This document shows, in pieces, positions 30,562 through 42,960 of a DNA stretch of 64,000 nucleotides. The position numbers and the translations under genes were made by a program. Positions within the stretch are counted from its first letter, which is position 1; every line of letters starts with the position of its first letter. Below the pieces are notes generated by a model. The model saw nothing but the letters and a program-made list of their open reading frames with translations. It was not told where the DNA came from and made no database searches. This DNA comes from Tritrichomonas musculus. Its lineage: Eukaryota > Parabasalia > Tritrichomonadida > Tritrichomonadidae. The DNA lies in contig JAPFFF010000010.1 in the NCBI GenBank assembly GCA_039105265.1, positions 1,922,001-1,986,000 on the forward strand, in the 5' to 3' direction.

Positions 30562-31071
30562 ATGATGGAAATTGTAATGGAGATGGAGGAACATGGACTT
30601 ACTATAAAGGAATCAGCACGATTTGATTATAGTAAAGAACTTGATGATTTTATTAGCAATATAAAACCGGGACACGATATAGAGAATCGTTGGAGGAAAA
30701 GTCTTATTCCTGTTAGGGAGACACTCAACAAAGAAAAAATTTCTGCAGATGAGTACAATCAAATTGGTCTAGAAATGCAGCGTGTTAGCCTATTATTTTC
30801 TGATGAGATAGTATTGTCAAAACTTTTAGTTTATTCCTCTGTCAAACTTTTGAAAAAAGGAGTGAATCATTTGGTTGGGTCTTCCTTTTATCCGAGCAAT
30901 GAAGCTCTGGAATCGGTGTTTTTGGATGGGAAAAATTTAACACAAGATGAGTATGTATATATTTTTGTATTTTTAGCGAGGAAAACAAATGATGAAACTG
31001 TTTTCCCTTCATATTTCTTAGAGGAGGCATTAGATAACATAAGAAAAGAAAGAGAAAAACATGCTGAATGA
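30562..31071 (+). CDS. hypothetical protein, 169 aa
   Basis: An all-helical, soluble-looking protein of balanced composition: acidic helices near the start (ELDDFISNIKPG), a middle region around EYNQIGLEMQRVSLLF, and a last third containing LTQDEYVYIFVFLARK. No signal peptide, membrane segment or known motif; I do not recognise it. Two ATGs occur at the start (codons 1 and 2). The 31-bp direct repeat immediately upstream might be part of its promoter. Confidence 0.5.
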   Translation: MMEIVMEMEEHGLTIKESARFDYSKELDDFISNIKPGHDIENRWRKSLIPVRETLNKEKISADEYNQIGLEMQRVSLLFSDEIVLSKLLVYSSVKLLKKGVNHLVGSSFYPSNEALESVFLDGKNLTQDEYVYIFVFLARKTNDETVFPSYFLEEALDNIRKEREKHAE

Positions 31072-32737
31072 CTCTTTTTTTCTTTTTTACAGTACCAAAA
31101 ATTGTACCATTTTTAATGATAAACTATTAATAAATAACGTTTTTATAAGTATCTATATTATAAAGAATCTAATCTTGAAATGCATTGAGATACATGCACC
31201 TATAAATGGTAAACAAGATTCTGTGTTGAATCATGGAGAAACAGTGATCGACTCAGTTGATGAGCGAAGAATGTGTTTTGATGTTTACAACCCAAATGAT
31301 GATTAGAATCCAGAGTCAAGAGCTCCCTTCTATCTGAAGACACAACAAGCACTTCACATTCAAAGATTGAATTATCATTGCCAAACAAAACGTAATGGCT
31401 ATGACATATGTTGGTTGATATGAGCCATTCCTAATGATGACACAATCAAAATCACCTGCTGACAAACAAACTTTCTTTTTCAAACTACTTTAAATGTAAT
31501 TTAATATTAAATTTATCCATTTCTATGTTTTTGTATGATTATTTTTTATTATATATTAATAAATCAAGGATTTTTATTGTTCCTAACAACAACAATATAA
31601 ATAATGCAAATGAAAATTCAATTTGCTTTTCAATCTATTAAGATTGTAGCAAATTTTATAAATTATTGGAAAATGAATGATAAATCATCAGAATTCTTAT
31701 CCATTGCTTGAGAATGGTCATCAAAATCAATTTGAATTTCCAATTCATCTTTTTGAGTGACATTCGAGCCTTTGTCATTAGATTTTTGTTTTATTTTATT
31801 ATTTTTTGGCCTCATCAATAGCATATATCTGTTTTTAATATCATATGAATACATTAACCACTTATACCACCTTTACAAAATACTTTGATTGGAAAACTCT
31901 TGTTTTTGACATAATTACCTATTTTTACATCGATTTCATAAACTGGAATTAAAATTGCGCTATCTATTGGTGCAAAATACCAAAATCAAAAAAATGAGAA
32001 AAACTTTTTTTAAATATTTATGTTCTCTTGAATTAACTTAGGTAACAATAATTTTATTGCATTGAATAATAATATAAAATAAAAAAAATCATAGTTCATT
32101 AATTATAAAACGCAAAATAATAGTTATAAAATTATTATTTTAAGGATTATTTAATTCAATTCTTATGAAAAGTTTCTATGTTTTATAATCAAATTGTAAT
32201 AAAATATTGAGAGAATAAATATTTTTTCAAAAAAAGAAGATTATAAATTCAATTGATTATTTATTAATTTGTATGAAATGATCGTTCCTAAAATATTGAA
32301 AAAAAATTATACCTAATCTATATAATTCTTAATTATAAGAGTTAAAAATATAAATTAATTTTAAAATATAAACTAATAATATATGTATTAACTAATGGGA
32401 ATATTAATATGCACAAATAATGCATTTTTATGAATAAATAATTATATTTTTATATTTCTATTGAAAACTTAAAAATTCAGAAGAAAAGTTATTTATGCTC
32501 ACAAAAATATATTAAATTCATATCTTGAAAATAGAGGTACAAAGAGTTATACAAATCATTATATACTCCAATTATATATTATAAAAAAATATAGAATGTT
32601 TTATTTAAAATTTTATCGACAAATTCCTTACATGAATACCTCTTATTTTGAATATTAATGAATATTATATTTTATAATCTTCATTGAAAAAGTGAAAATT
32701 TTTCTATCCATTTTTATAAGAATCAAACAAGAGTAGT
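31072..32737. other. 1.7-kb intergenic region, possible gene scrap
   Basis: Mostly AT-rich non-coding. On the minus strand at about 31663-31985 two adjoining frames each look coding (one contains AILIPVYEIDVKIGNY, the next starts MYSYDIKNRYMLLMRPK), suggesting a small decayed beta-rich protein; I do not recognise it. Elsewhere nothing is seen. Confidence 0.35.
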
Positions 32738-35700
32738 ATGAGTATTGCGAAGTATATAGAACAAACAAGGACAGTTAATGAAAATCTTTTAAGGTTTCTT
32801 GAAAAAATTGAAGAAGAAGAAGGCTCTCATGATATAAACATATTTAAAGAATTAAAAACTCGTGATAATCCTCATGAAATCAGATTATTTCTTAGAATCC
32901 TTTTGCAAATTTATAATAACCACGGCGGTAACTCAAATTTATTCAACAAAGTTGAACAAATTTTAAAATTTTTCAAAGATAAAATACAGCAATTCTATTC
33001 AAATTCAGAAATATTCGATATATTTGCCAGCAATAAACGAATTCTTCTGTTTTTGATTAAAGAAAAAATGATGATATTTGATGAATATATTTTCAACAAA
33101 ATCACTACCAATAATAAATATATAGATGCTAAATATCCTCAATATTTTGTAAATGAAATCAAGCCCTTTATGAATTCCGCATTTCTTCTCCAAAAAAATA
33201 AATTGATTGAAGAATTAAAAAATGATTTACCAGAAAATCATGAAATTAATCGAGAAAATGGCGTAAATGAATATTACATATGCAAATTAATTCGCCTCGA
33301 CTTAGTTGAAGATTTTATTGTATATGTTAATAAGACCAATTATCCATTGAAATCTATAATTATGCCCTCAATTTATGAAACAAATCCATTTTTAATCAAA
33401 AAACAAAAAGAGATAACTTTAATTAAATATGCAGCATTCTATGGCTCAATTCAAATTTTTCAATACTTGATATTAAATGGCGTTTGTATGGACTCATCTT
33501 TGTGGCCTTATGTAATTCACTCAAATAATCAAGAGTTGTTTAGCATTCTTGAAAATGAAAAATTTGGAGACTCTAATCTTAATTTATTTTTAAATTGCTT
33601 CGATGAATCTATTAAATGTCATCATAATTCTATAGCTAATTACATCAAAGAGAATTGGTTGAATGAAAGTAAAAGACAATCGCTCTTTTTTTTCAAATAC
33701 TACAATTTTGAATTCATTGAACTCATTGATATTAGTATGATTGAATTTTGTTTCCTCTGCAAGTATAATTATTATGATCTTGTTAAATTGCTTTTAAAAG
33801 ATGGCAATTTGAATGTAAACCAAAAAATAATTTTTAAATCCTTTAATTAACCAAATTTTTTTTTTGCCATTAATTTACATAATTTAATGATTTAAAAATT
33901 TCAATAATATTTAAAATAAAATATTTCAATAAAATTGGAAATTAAATATTTCAATGGAATTATGAATGAAATATTTCAATAACATTTATATTCATAAATT
34001 CTAATTATATTTAAATTCAAATATTTGAATTCAATTTTTATTCATAAATTCTAATTATATTTAAATTCAAATATTTGAATATAATTTAAATGAGATTTTA
34101 TACAACAGCATTATATTTAGCAGCCGAAAAGGGAAACAAAGAAATCATTAAGCTTTTATTAACCTGCAACAAACTCGATGTTAATATTCTTAATATTTTT
34201 AAAAATCATAATATTTATTCAATTTTATATTAAAATAGATTTAATGAAATTTAGAGTCAAATAGTTTAATATAATTCAACATCTCAAATATTTTAATGAA
34301 ATTTATCATCTAATATTTCAATGAAATTAAAAGTCAATCATTCTTTTAAAATTCTGAATCAAAAACTTAAATATGGACTTTATTTTAAAGAAAAATTTAA
34401 ATTACATTTCAAATCGAATATTTTAATCGAATTTAAAATACAAAATTTCAATTCAATTCCAAAGTAAAATCATTTATAAAATTAAAAATCAATTATTTCG
34501 ATTATATTTAAAACAAATAATTCAATGAAATTTAATAATTATATATTTTAATATAATTTTGAATCATATAATTTAATAAAATTTGATTATGATTTTATAG
34601 AACGGCTTTATTTAGAGCAGTTGAGAAAGAAAATATTGAAACCATTAAACTTCTATTAACAAATGACAAACTTGATGTTAATATTTATTCTATTTTGATA
34701 ATATTTTATTTTATACAGTTCCACATCAAATAATTCAATTTTGTTCTCATTAAATATTTCTATGGAATTTATATCAAATAATTCAATGACATTCAAATAT
34801 TGTTATATCAATTACATTTGACGTTAAAAATTTAAATAAGGTTTAAAATAAGTATTTCAATAGAATTCTAAGCCAAATATTTAAATATAATTTATAATCA
34901 AATAATTGAGTGATATTTGAATGTGATTTATTAAAACACCATTATGTTTAGCAGTTGAAAAACAAAATATTGAAATTATCAGACTTTTATTGACCAATGA
35001 TAAACTTAATATCAATATTCTTAATATTTTTAGAATATATTATTTTTAAAATTCCTCATTAAATAATTTAATTATATTCAATATCAAATATTTCAGTGAA
35101 ATTCAAAATATAATGTTTAAATAAAATTAAAAGCAAAATATTTTAATAATATTTAAAACAAATGATTCAATGTAATTCTGAAACAAATAATTGAATGAAA
35201 TTTGATTATGATTTTATAAAACAGCATTATGTTTAGCAGTTGAAAATGAAAACATTGAAATTGTCAAACTTCTATTAACCTATGACAAACTTGATATTAA
35301 TACTTATAGTATTATGAAATTCTATTATTTTTAAAATTCTTCATTAAATGATTTAATTTGATTCATAATTTATTAAATCAATGGAATTTTACAAAAAAAA
35401 TATTTAAATTATATTAAAAATTTGGATATTTAATAAAATTATAAATCACTTTTTTCAATTATATTCTAAATTATATAATTGAATGAAATTTAATAATAAT
35501 TTTATCAAACACCATTATATGGAGCAATTGAAAAAGAGAATATTGAAATAGTCAAACTTTTATTAACAAATGACAAAATTAACATTAATGCTATGAATAT
35601 TTTTAACAAATTACTTAAATAAAATTTAAGATTTCTTATTCAAATTATGTTTATAATCAAATATTTAAATTATATTCAAGTTCAAATATTTTTATTATAT

Positions 35701-38700
35701 TTGAAATAAAATATATATATAACATTTATAATCTAATATTTTGATTATATTTTATATCAAATATTATAATAAAATTTATCATTAAATATTTTAATACAAT
35801 TATAATTCAACATTTTCAATAGAATTCAAAATCATATTTTTTAACGAAATTTTAATATGATTTTGTGAAACAGCATTATTTTTAGCAGTCAAAAAAAATA
35901 ATATTAAAATTATTAAACTTCTATTAAGTAATGCCAAACTTGATGTTAATATTCTGAATATAATTTTACATACAATAATTTAATTATATTCTATATTTAA
36001 TTATTTAATAAAATTTAACATTCAAATTTTCAATAGAATTAATAATTTAAAAATATAATGAAATTCAAAATTAATTTTAAATTGCGTTCAAAAAATAATT
36101 ATATCAACAGAATTAAAAAAAATAATATTTAAATGTAATTTTAAAAATAAATATTTAAATAGAATTTAAAATTTATTTATTAATTATATTAAAAATCAAA
36201 TGTTTCAATAGAATTCAAAATTAAATACTTTAATGAAATTAGATTGTGATTTCATAAAACGGCTTTATATTTAGCTGTTGAGAAGGGATACGTCGAAATA
36301 GTTAAATTTTTATTAATGAATGACAATATTAATGTTAACATTATTAATATTTTCATCTATATTTTTTTATCGAATTTCCAATCAAATAATTCTATGAAAT
36401 TCTTAATCAAATTCGTTAATTACATACTAACTCAAATATTTAAATGCAATTCGGTATGCAATTATTATTTATATTTGAGTAGAATAAAAAATTATATATT
36501 TCTATTATATTCTAAATCAAATGATTTCATAGAATTCAAAGTCAATTATTTCAATATTATTTCAATTCAAATAATTCAATGATGAAATTACGCATTAAAT
36601 ATTTTAATGATATTTGAAATCAAATATTCCAATTTGATTTTAATTTGCTCATTTCAATAGAATTTGATTATGATTTTATAGAACAGCATTATATTTAGCA
36701 ATCGAAAATGGAAACATTGAAATTGTCAATCTTTTATTTAAAAATGACAAACTTGATGTAAATATTCTTAGTATTTTGGCAATATTTTATTTATGAAATT
36801 CAGATTTAAATAATCAAATATAATTTAGCACAAATATTATAATAATATTATAATGAAATTTCATTAATGGTATTGAAAATCAAATATTTCAATTTAATTT
36901 AAAACAATAGAATTGAATAAAATTTGATTGTAATTTTTTTTTATAAATCAACGTTTTATTTAGCTGTTGAAACAGGAAATATAAAAATCATAAAACTTTT
37001 ATTAGCAAACAAAGAACTTGATATTAATGTTATTATTAATATCTCATATTAAATTATTCAATGGAATCCAAATTTAAAAATTTTATAAAACAGCATTATA
37101 TCCAGCAATTATGAAAAGCGATTCTGAAATTTTAAGACTTCTATTAGCCAATGACAAACTTGATATTAATTTTCTTAATATTTTGATAATGTTTTATTTA
37201 TGATATTGAAAGTCAAATATTTCAATTGTGTTTAAATTTAAATGGTTAAATGAAATTTGATTATGATTTTATAAAACAGCATTATATTTAGCAATCGAAA
37301 ATGGAAATATTGATCACGTTAAACTTCTATTAACCAATAATAAGCTTGATATTAATATTCTTAATATTTTTACAATTTTTTTTTAAAATTTTATATAAAA
37401 TAATTCAATGAAATTCAATAATATATATATGAATAAAATTCAAATTTATATAATTCAATGGAATTTGATATCAAATTTATCAATTCAATTCAAAATCAAA
37501 TAATTGAATGAAATTTGATTATAATTTTATAAAACAGCATTATTTTTATCTATCGAAAAAGGAAATAACGAAATTGCTAGACTTTTGTTAGCTAATAACA
37601 AGCTTGATATTAATATTCTTAATATTTTTACAATTTTTTTTATAAAATTTTATATCAATTAATTCAATGAAATTCAATTATCTATATTTGAATAAAATTC
37701 AAATTTATGTAATTCAATGGAATTTGATATCAAATTTATCAATTCAATTCAAAATCAAATAATTGAATGAAATTTGATTATAATTTTATAAAACAGCATT
37801 ATTTTTATCTATCGAAAAAGGAAATAACGAAATTGCTAGACTTTTGTTAGCTAATAACAAGCTTGATATTAATATTCTTAATATTTTTACAATTTTTTTT
37901 ATAAAATTTTATATCAATTAATTCAATGAAATTCAATTATCTATATTTGAATAAAATTCAAATTTATGTAATTCAATGGAATTTGATATCAAATTTATCA
38001 ATTCAATTCAAAATCAAATAATTGAATGAAATTTGATTATAATTTTATAAAACAGCATTATTTTTATCTATCGAAAAAGGAAATAACGAAATTGCTAGAC
38101 TTTTGTTAGCTAATAACAAGCTTGATATTAATATTCTTAATATTTTTACAATTTTTTTTATAAAATTTTATATTAATTAATTCAATTTAATTTTAAATCA
38201 ATATTTTAATGCAATTTAAAAATAAGTAATTCAATTATATTCTTAAATAAATAATTTCATGGAATTGTAAAATCAAATATTTCAACCATATTCAAAATCA
38301 AATAATTGAATGAAATTTTGGTTATGATTTTATGAAACTGCTTTATATGAAGCTGTTGAGAAAGAAAATATCGAAATCATCAAACTAATATTAGAGAACG
38401 AAAAACTTGATATTAATATTCTAAATATTTTTACCCTATTTTATTTTTAAAATTCTCTATCCAATAATTCAATGAAATTCAAAATTTATTATTTTGATGA
38501 AATTAATCATTTAATATTTCAATGAAATTAAAAAATATATATTTAATTATATTCAATATCAAAAAATTCAATTATATTCAAAATATAATACTTAAATTAT
38601 ATTCAAAATTAATTTTGTAATGAAATTCTACTCAAATTGATTCAATATAGTTTGAAATTAAATTATTAGATATAATTTAAAACAAATTATTTCAATGAAA

Positions 38701-39252
38701 TTTTAAATTAAGTATTTCAATTATATTCAAAATCAAAAAGATTTAATAGAATTTAAATTAAATTTGATAAAACAGCTTTATATCATGCAGTTGAACTGGA
38801 AAAGATTGAAGTAGTTAAACTTTTATTAACTAATAATAAACATAATATTAATATTCTTAATGTTTTTGAAAATATTTTTTTTTTTAAAATTCAAATTCAA
38901 ATACTTTTATTATATTCAACATTAAAAACTTAAATGAAATTCAAAAAAAAAATTAATAACGCTTTTAGCAAAGTTATTTAATGAAGTTTTTATAATTTAA
39001 AAAATAAATCAAATTTCTTTTTATTTTGAATGAAGAAACATCATTACATTGTGCAGTTAAAAAAGGAAACATTGACCTAATTAAACTTTTGTTAAATTAT
39101 AAAAATATTGATGTTAATGTTAAAGATGAAATTCTATATATGCAATTAAATCAAATTTTTTAAAAATAATTTTACGATTTTTAAATTTTTTTTAATGCAG
39201 AAAGCCCATAGAATGCACCGATGAAATAAAAATAAAACAATTATTTGGCTAA
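32738..39252 (+). CDS. DUF3447 protein with 17 spacer-separated ankyrin cassettes
   Basis: The first frame (32738-33850, 370 residues) is a DUF3447 block with GVNEYYICKLIR, SIYETNPFL, LIKYAAFYGSIQIFQYL, ESIKCHHNSI and an ending NVNQKII before the stop. Over the next 5.3 kb lie 17 cassettes of about 100 bp, each one ankyrin repeat of the form TALYLAVEKGNIEIVKLLL followed by TNDKLDIN. Their ACA/ACG/ACT codons start at 34105, 34602, 34936, 35221, 35509, 35870, 36259, 36683, 36951, 37090, 37276, 37534, 37793, 38052, 38337, 38772 and 39038. A final block (to 39252) reads KPIECTDEIKIKQLFG and stop, the usual end of such proteins. No cassette contains a stop, yet stops sit just outside each. Spacers of about 40-400 bp are AT-rich. 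I infer a many-exon gene; exact junctions are not resolved. A silent-cassette or decaying array is possible. Confidence 0.6.
37370..38170 (+). repeat. 259-bp tandem repeat of ankyrin cassette plus spacer
   Basis: Cassettes 12, 13 and 14 start at 37534, 37793 and 38052, exactly 259 bp apart. Their coding and spacer parts are essentially identical, whereas the spacer before cassette 12 is a diverged version. The spread of near-identical spacer DNA indicates very recent unequal duplication of a cassette-plus-spacer unit. 259 is not a multiple of three, so the unit could only preserve frame if the spacer is removed from the RNA. Confidence 0.85.
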
Positions 39253-39437
39253 ATTTACAAAATTTGGTTAATCAATAAAAAATTTCATTCATTTTTAATT
39301 TTTTTTTTTTTTCCTCAAAATTAAATTCAATTTATATTTGAACTTCTTTTCAATGATTTTATTGTGATGAAAATGAAATTTTAGAAAAGTAGGCATATCC
39401 GAAACTTCCTTTTAAGAATCTTAAATTCAAATATTAA

Positions 39438-40046
39438 TTACATTTTAAACATAATTTTAATATACTGTTGATGGAATTGATATTTTTGATAAACGAGTGG
39501 AACCAAAATGATCACGATTAATTTTTTTATAATTTCATCTGATTCTTCATCTGATTCTGATTCTTCTTCATCTGATTCTGATTTCTCATCATCAGTTAAC
39601 AATGCATGCTCATATTTTTCTTCAGTTATGTTGATTTCTGGAACTGTGATCGGTTTTCTTTTTTCTAAAAAGAAATTAATTATGTATTCATCTATTGATA
39701 AAATATTATTTTCAATAAGAATAAGAAGCAAACGTTTGTTATATCTGAAAATATTAAAAATTTCATGATTTGAAAATTTTTCTTTGATACAATCAGATAT
39801 AAGTAAAAGAACTATTTCTATTTTGTTGAAAAAATCTATAATTCGATGATGGTCATTTGCAATGATTGTAATTAATTGAAGAAATTCAAAAATTTCATCA
39901 TCATCATTTGTTCTTTTCATTGTATTGATGCTATCAACTAAACTTTTGAACTTATTTTCTCTTTCTAATTCTTCTTCACAATCAATAAAATCTAAAAGAA
40001 AACTAGATATTCTTTTCTTTTGATTTATATATTCTTCTAATTCCAT
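39438..40046 (-). pseudogene. truncated DUF3447-LRR gene remnant
   Basis: The first 130 residues are a normal DUF3447 N-terminus (EFLQLITIIANDHHRIIDFFNKIE, then NHEIFNIFRYNKRLLLILIE). An acidic Ser/Glu/Asp stretch follows and the frame then ends in unrelated sequence. In another frame the last 55 bp read LSKISIPSTVY and stop, the end of an LRR_5 repeat. Most of the middle (ankyrin part and LRRs) is missing. This fits a decayed copy of the DUF3447-LRR chimeras at 24731-29754, with a large internal deletion and a frameshift. Confidence 0.65.
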
Positions 40047-40557
40047 TTTTTTTTTAAATATTTGTGATGTGATTTTTCATAAAAAATAGATGGGTCCCGA
40101 CTCAATTTGCTGGGGCTTTTTGGGACTTAATAGGTTTTTTATTTAATCATATTATGATATGTTTAATTATATAAGATTATCTTTAATTACACCGATACGA
40201 TTATTAAATATTTATTTATATTTAAAGATAATCATATTTTAATCTTAAAATATAAAATTGAAAGGAAAATCATTCAAAATTTTGAGAGAAATTTAGTATT
40301 TATCATTCTATTTGAAACTTCTAAAAACTCATTTAAAACGAATTAACAATATTATAGTTGCTCCAATTGTCTGGAAATAAATGGATATTGAGTATTTTTT
40401 TCAAAACATCGAAATGAATTATTATAAATAGTCCATTTTACTTATATTTTCTACATTAAATATGAAAATTAAAAATAATTGGTATTAATATTTTATTATT
40501 ATGCATTTTTAAAGTGAAATTTTCTTTTTTTTGGAGGTTTTCGTATTTAGAATAAAC
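40047..40557. other. intergenic DNA
   Basis: AT-rich, with a slightly GC-richer patch at about 40090-40130. No feature is supported. Confidence 0.5.
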
Positions 40558-41309
40558 TTAAGGTGGTTCTACTTAACCGCCGTAACCGCTTTTTTTTACA
40601 AGGCTGGTTCTCGATGAATATTTAATGTTTACAAACCAAACTCAAAACATAAATTATGATCTTTTTCAATTTTTATCTGATCATACTTTTTTGCAATTTG
40701 ACCGCTCTCAGGAAAATAATATAATATTAATTTTTAAATAAAGACCTAATTTAAAAATCGGCGAGCTTTAAAATTTTCTTTAAAAAGCAACAGTAAAATA
40801 TTTTTATGCCTGGTTTTATGAAATGTTCTCATGGATTTTTTATTAAAGTTTCAATTATTTTTTTTTACAATTAAACATTTATTACGGCTAAATACGTTTC
40901 AAAATGGATCAAAAAGCTTTGTTTACAAATTATTAAACGAAATATGAATTGTAATTCAATTATGCTCAATAGACAAAATTTTATATATTATCATTTAATG
41001 TTTTATAAAGGAAAATTATTTAATTACGCATTATTTTGTTTATATAGTTTTTAAATTTGTATCCTTTTTATAAATTTGCAAAAATTGCAGTAATTTGTCT
41101 ATTTTTTAAAAACATTTATTCTCAAAAATCCCAAATAATGATTGATGAAATTCCATGATATAAAGAGAAATGAATTATGGTTTAAATATATTTTAAATCA
41201 TGTTCAATTATACTTATTAATCCTTTATTTATTTTGTTTATATATCTTTTTTATTTGGGTAAAAAAATCATTTTTCGGAAAGTATTCAATTTATTGAGAA
41301 CCACCTTAA
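40558..41309. mobile_element. 752-bp inverted-repeat element bounded by TTAA
   Basis: The left end reads TTAAGGTGGTTCT and the right end is its exact reverse complement AGAACCACCTTAA. A second, inner copy of the left end (GGCTGGTTCTCGATGAAT at about 40603) matches the right end further inward. The interior has no coding capacity. TTAA at both borders could be a piggyBac-type target duplication or simply part of the inverted repeat. It is most likely a non-autonomous DNA transposon. Confidence 0.6.
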
Positions 41310-41989
41310 AAAATAACTTTTTGAGAATATTATTTCTAAAAAAAAATTAAGTTTATATCTTAATATTAAATCGCTATAATTTAGAATAAATCAATTGATT
41401 ATATTATATTAAATACTTTTAAAATGCTTAAACATATAAATATATCCAAGATTCAAAGAGAAAAAAACAAAAACAAATTTCTCCCATTTTTTGATATATT
41501 ATACATTTATCTCTGTTAATAAACAATATTTCGAAAATTTAATAAAAATATAAGTTGTTTAATTTATATATTATTTTATATTATGAATATAGTCCGAAAT
41601 TGATAAATTTTTAAATGATTAGATAAATGCATTAGATCTTTCTTTTTACATTAAAATATAAAGAAATATAAAGAAATGTATAACTATTTTATTATTTAAA
41701 TATGTTTATTAAAAAAATGAAAATATAATAAGATAGATTTATTTTAAAATGAAAAAATACGTTATTTCAAGTCGGAACCCATCTTAAAAAAAAATTTTTG
41801 AAAATTTTCGACATGAATTTCAACTTCACAATTAATAAATTTCCATCATGGATATTTTAAAAATAAGTTTTTTTATATAAATGTAAAAAGTTTTAATATT
41901 TTTAATATTATTTAAATTAATTATTAATGATAGTTATTTTTATGATTAATCATATTTTTTGAATTGATAATGAAAAACTTGTTGATTTT
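41310..41989. other. intergenic DNA
   Basis: AT-rich sequence between the inverted-repeat element and a gene scrap. No feature is seen. Confidence 0.5.
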
Positions 41990-42400
41990 GCATGAAATGC
42001 GTAAATCAGAAATTAAAAGCTGCTTGACAGAGTTTATCAATTGTTTTTTTTTTTATTCGATGATGATGGTATTGATAAAATAATTTTTGATTTTTTTATG
42101 TTTGCCTTTAAATCATTTGGCTTTTTCAAATTTCAATGAGATTCTTTCAAATATTATTTTTTTAAAAGAATTGTTCTATTTAAAAAATTTTTTTCATCAT
42201 TCCAGTATGAAATCGAATTACAAAAACAAATGGAAAGAAATTGTGAATTGAGTTTATTTTCTAAAAAATGAACAATTTCATAATTATTGCTAAAAAAACT
42301 GCTCCAAATCATTGAGTCATCAAGAATGACATCATTCATGACTAAAATATCTTTCACATCATAAATACAAATTAGTAAAATATTTAAACATTTTTTTATT
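41990..42400 (-). pseudogene. DUF3447 fragment
   Basis: The minus strand reads LVMNDVILDDSMIWSSFF and then NNYEIVHFLENKL, which matches the stretch of DUF3447 proteins written in intact neighbours as LRLKSVKLTPSLWLYAI and NNPEMIHLLEENG. Neither end of the protein is present and the frame has no ATG. It is a remnant next to the ubiquitin gene. Confidence 0.6.
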
Positions 42401-42414
42401 GATTTCTAGACTTT

Positions 42415-42876
42415 TTAAATGCCACCTCTCAAACGGAGAACCAAGTGGAGAGTTGAATCTTTTTGAATGGAATAGTCTTGAAGAGTGTTGCCATCTTCCA
42501 GCTGTTTTCCTGCAAAGATTAAACGTTGTTGATCTGGTGGAATACCTTCTTTATCTTGGATTTTGGCTTTGACATCCTCAATTCGGTCAGTTGGCTCGAC
42601 TTCAAGAGTGATGTGCTTGCCTGTTAATGTCTTGACAAAGATTTGCATACCACCTCTCAAACGGAGAACCAAGTGGAGAGTTGAATCCTTTTGAATGGAA
42701 TAGTCTTGAAGAGTGTTGCCATCTTCTAATTGCTTGCCTGCGAAAATGAGACGTTGTTGATCTGGTGGAATACCTTCTTTATCTTGGATTTTGGCTTTGA
42801 CATCTTCAATTCGGTCAGTTGGCTCGACTTCAAGAGTGATGTGCTTGCCTGTTAATGTCTTGACAAAGATTTGCAT
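42415..42876 (-). CDS. polyubiquitin, two units
   Basis: Two head-to-tail 76-residue ubiquitin units plus one extra C-terminal Ile after the last Gly-Gly, which processing enzymes would remove. Each unit keeps the Ile44 patch (RLIFAG), Lys48 in AGKQLEDG, Lys63 in SIQKDST and the LRLRGG end. Differences from animal ubiquitin include His12, Thr19, Arg22, Asp25, Asn54, Gln57, Ser60 and Asp64, a divergent set I associate with trichomonads. The two units are nearly identical at the DNA level with scattered silent changes, as expected from concerted evolution. Two units is a low copy number. An initiator-like TCATTT lies just upstream, giving a leader of about 11 nt. Confidence 0.97.
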   Translation of the reverse strand: MQIFVKTLTGKHITLEVEPTDRIEDVKAKIQDKEGIPPDQQRLIFAGKQLEDGNTLQDYSIQKDSTLHLVLRLRGGMQIFVKTLTGKHITLEVEPTDRIEDVKAKIQDKEGIPPDQQRLIFAGKQLEDGNTLQDYSIQKDSTLHLVLRLRGGI

Positions 42877-42960
42877 TTTAAAAAAATGATGTGATTAAAA
42901 TTTAATATTTTCATAATCAGGCAAAAAAAATTTTATATTCAAAATATAAACTTTTTGAAT
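42877..42960 (-). promoter_or_regulatory. ubiquitin upstream region: initiator and ACTTTTTGAA motif
   Basis: Reading toward the gene, TCATTTTTTT starts 13 nt before the ATG and fits the trichomonad initiator (TCA then pyrimidine). About 75 bp upstream, AACTTTTTGAA lies at about 42948-42959; the same motif precedes other genes in the window. Confidence 0.5.

Noticed and set aside
36316-36582. 88-codon ORF starting with ATG in the ankyrin array
   Set aside because: Its start is the end of cassette 7 (a Met within the repeat) and it runs into the spacer. It is not a separate gene.
34000-39200. CRISPR-like array
   Set aside because: The repeated units are coding ankyrin cassettes of variable spacing and sequence, not short identical repeats with unique spacers.
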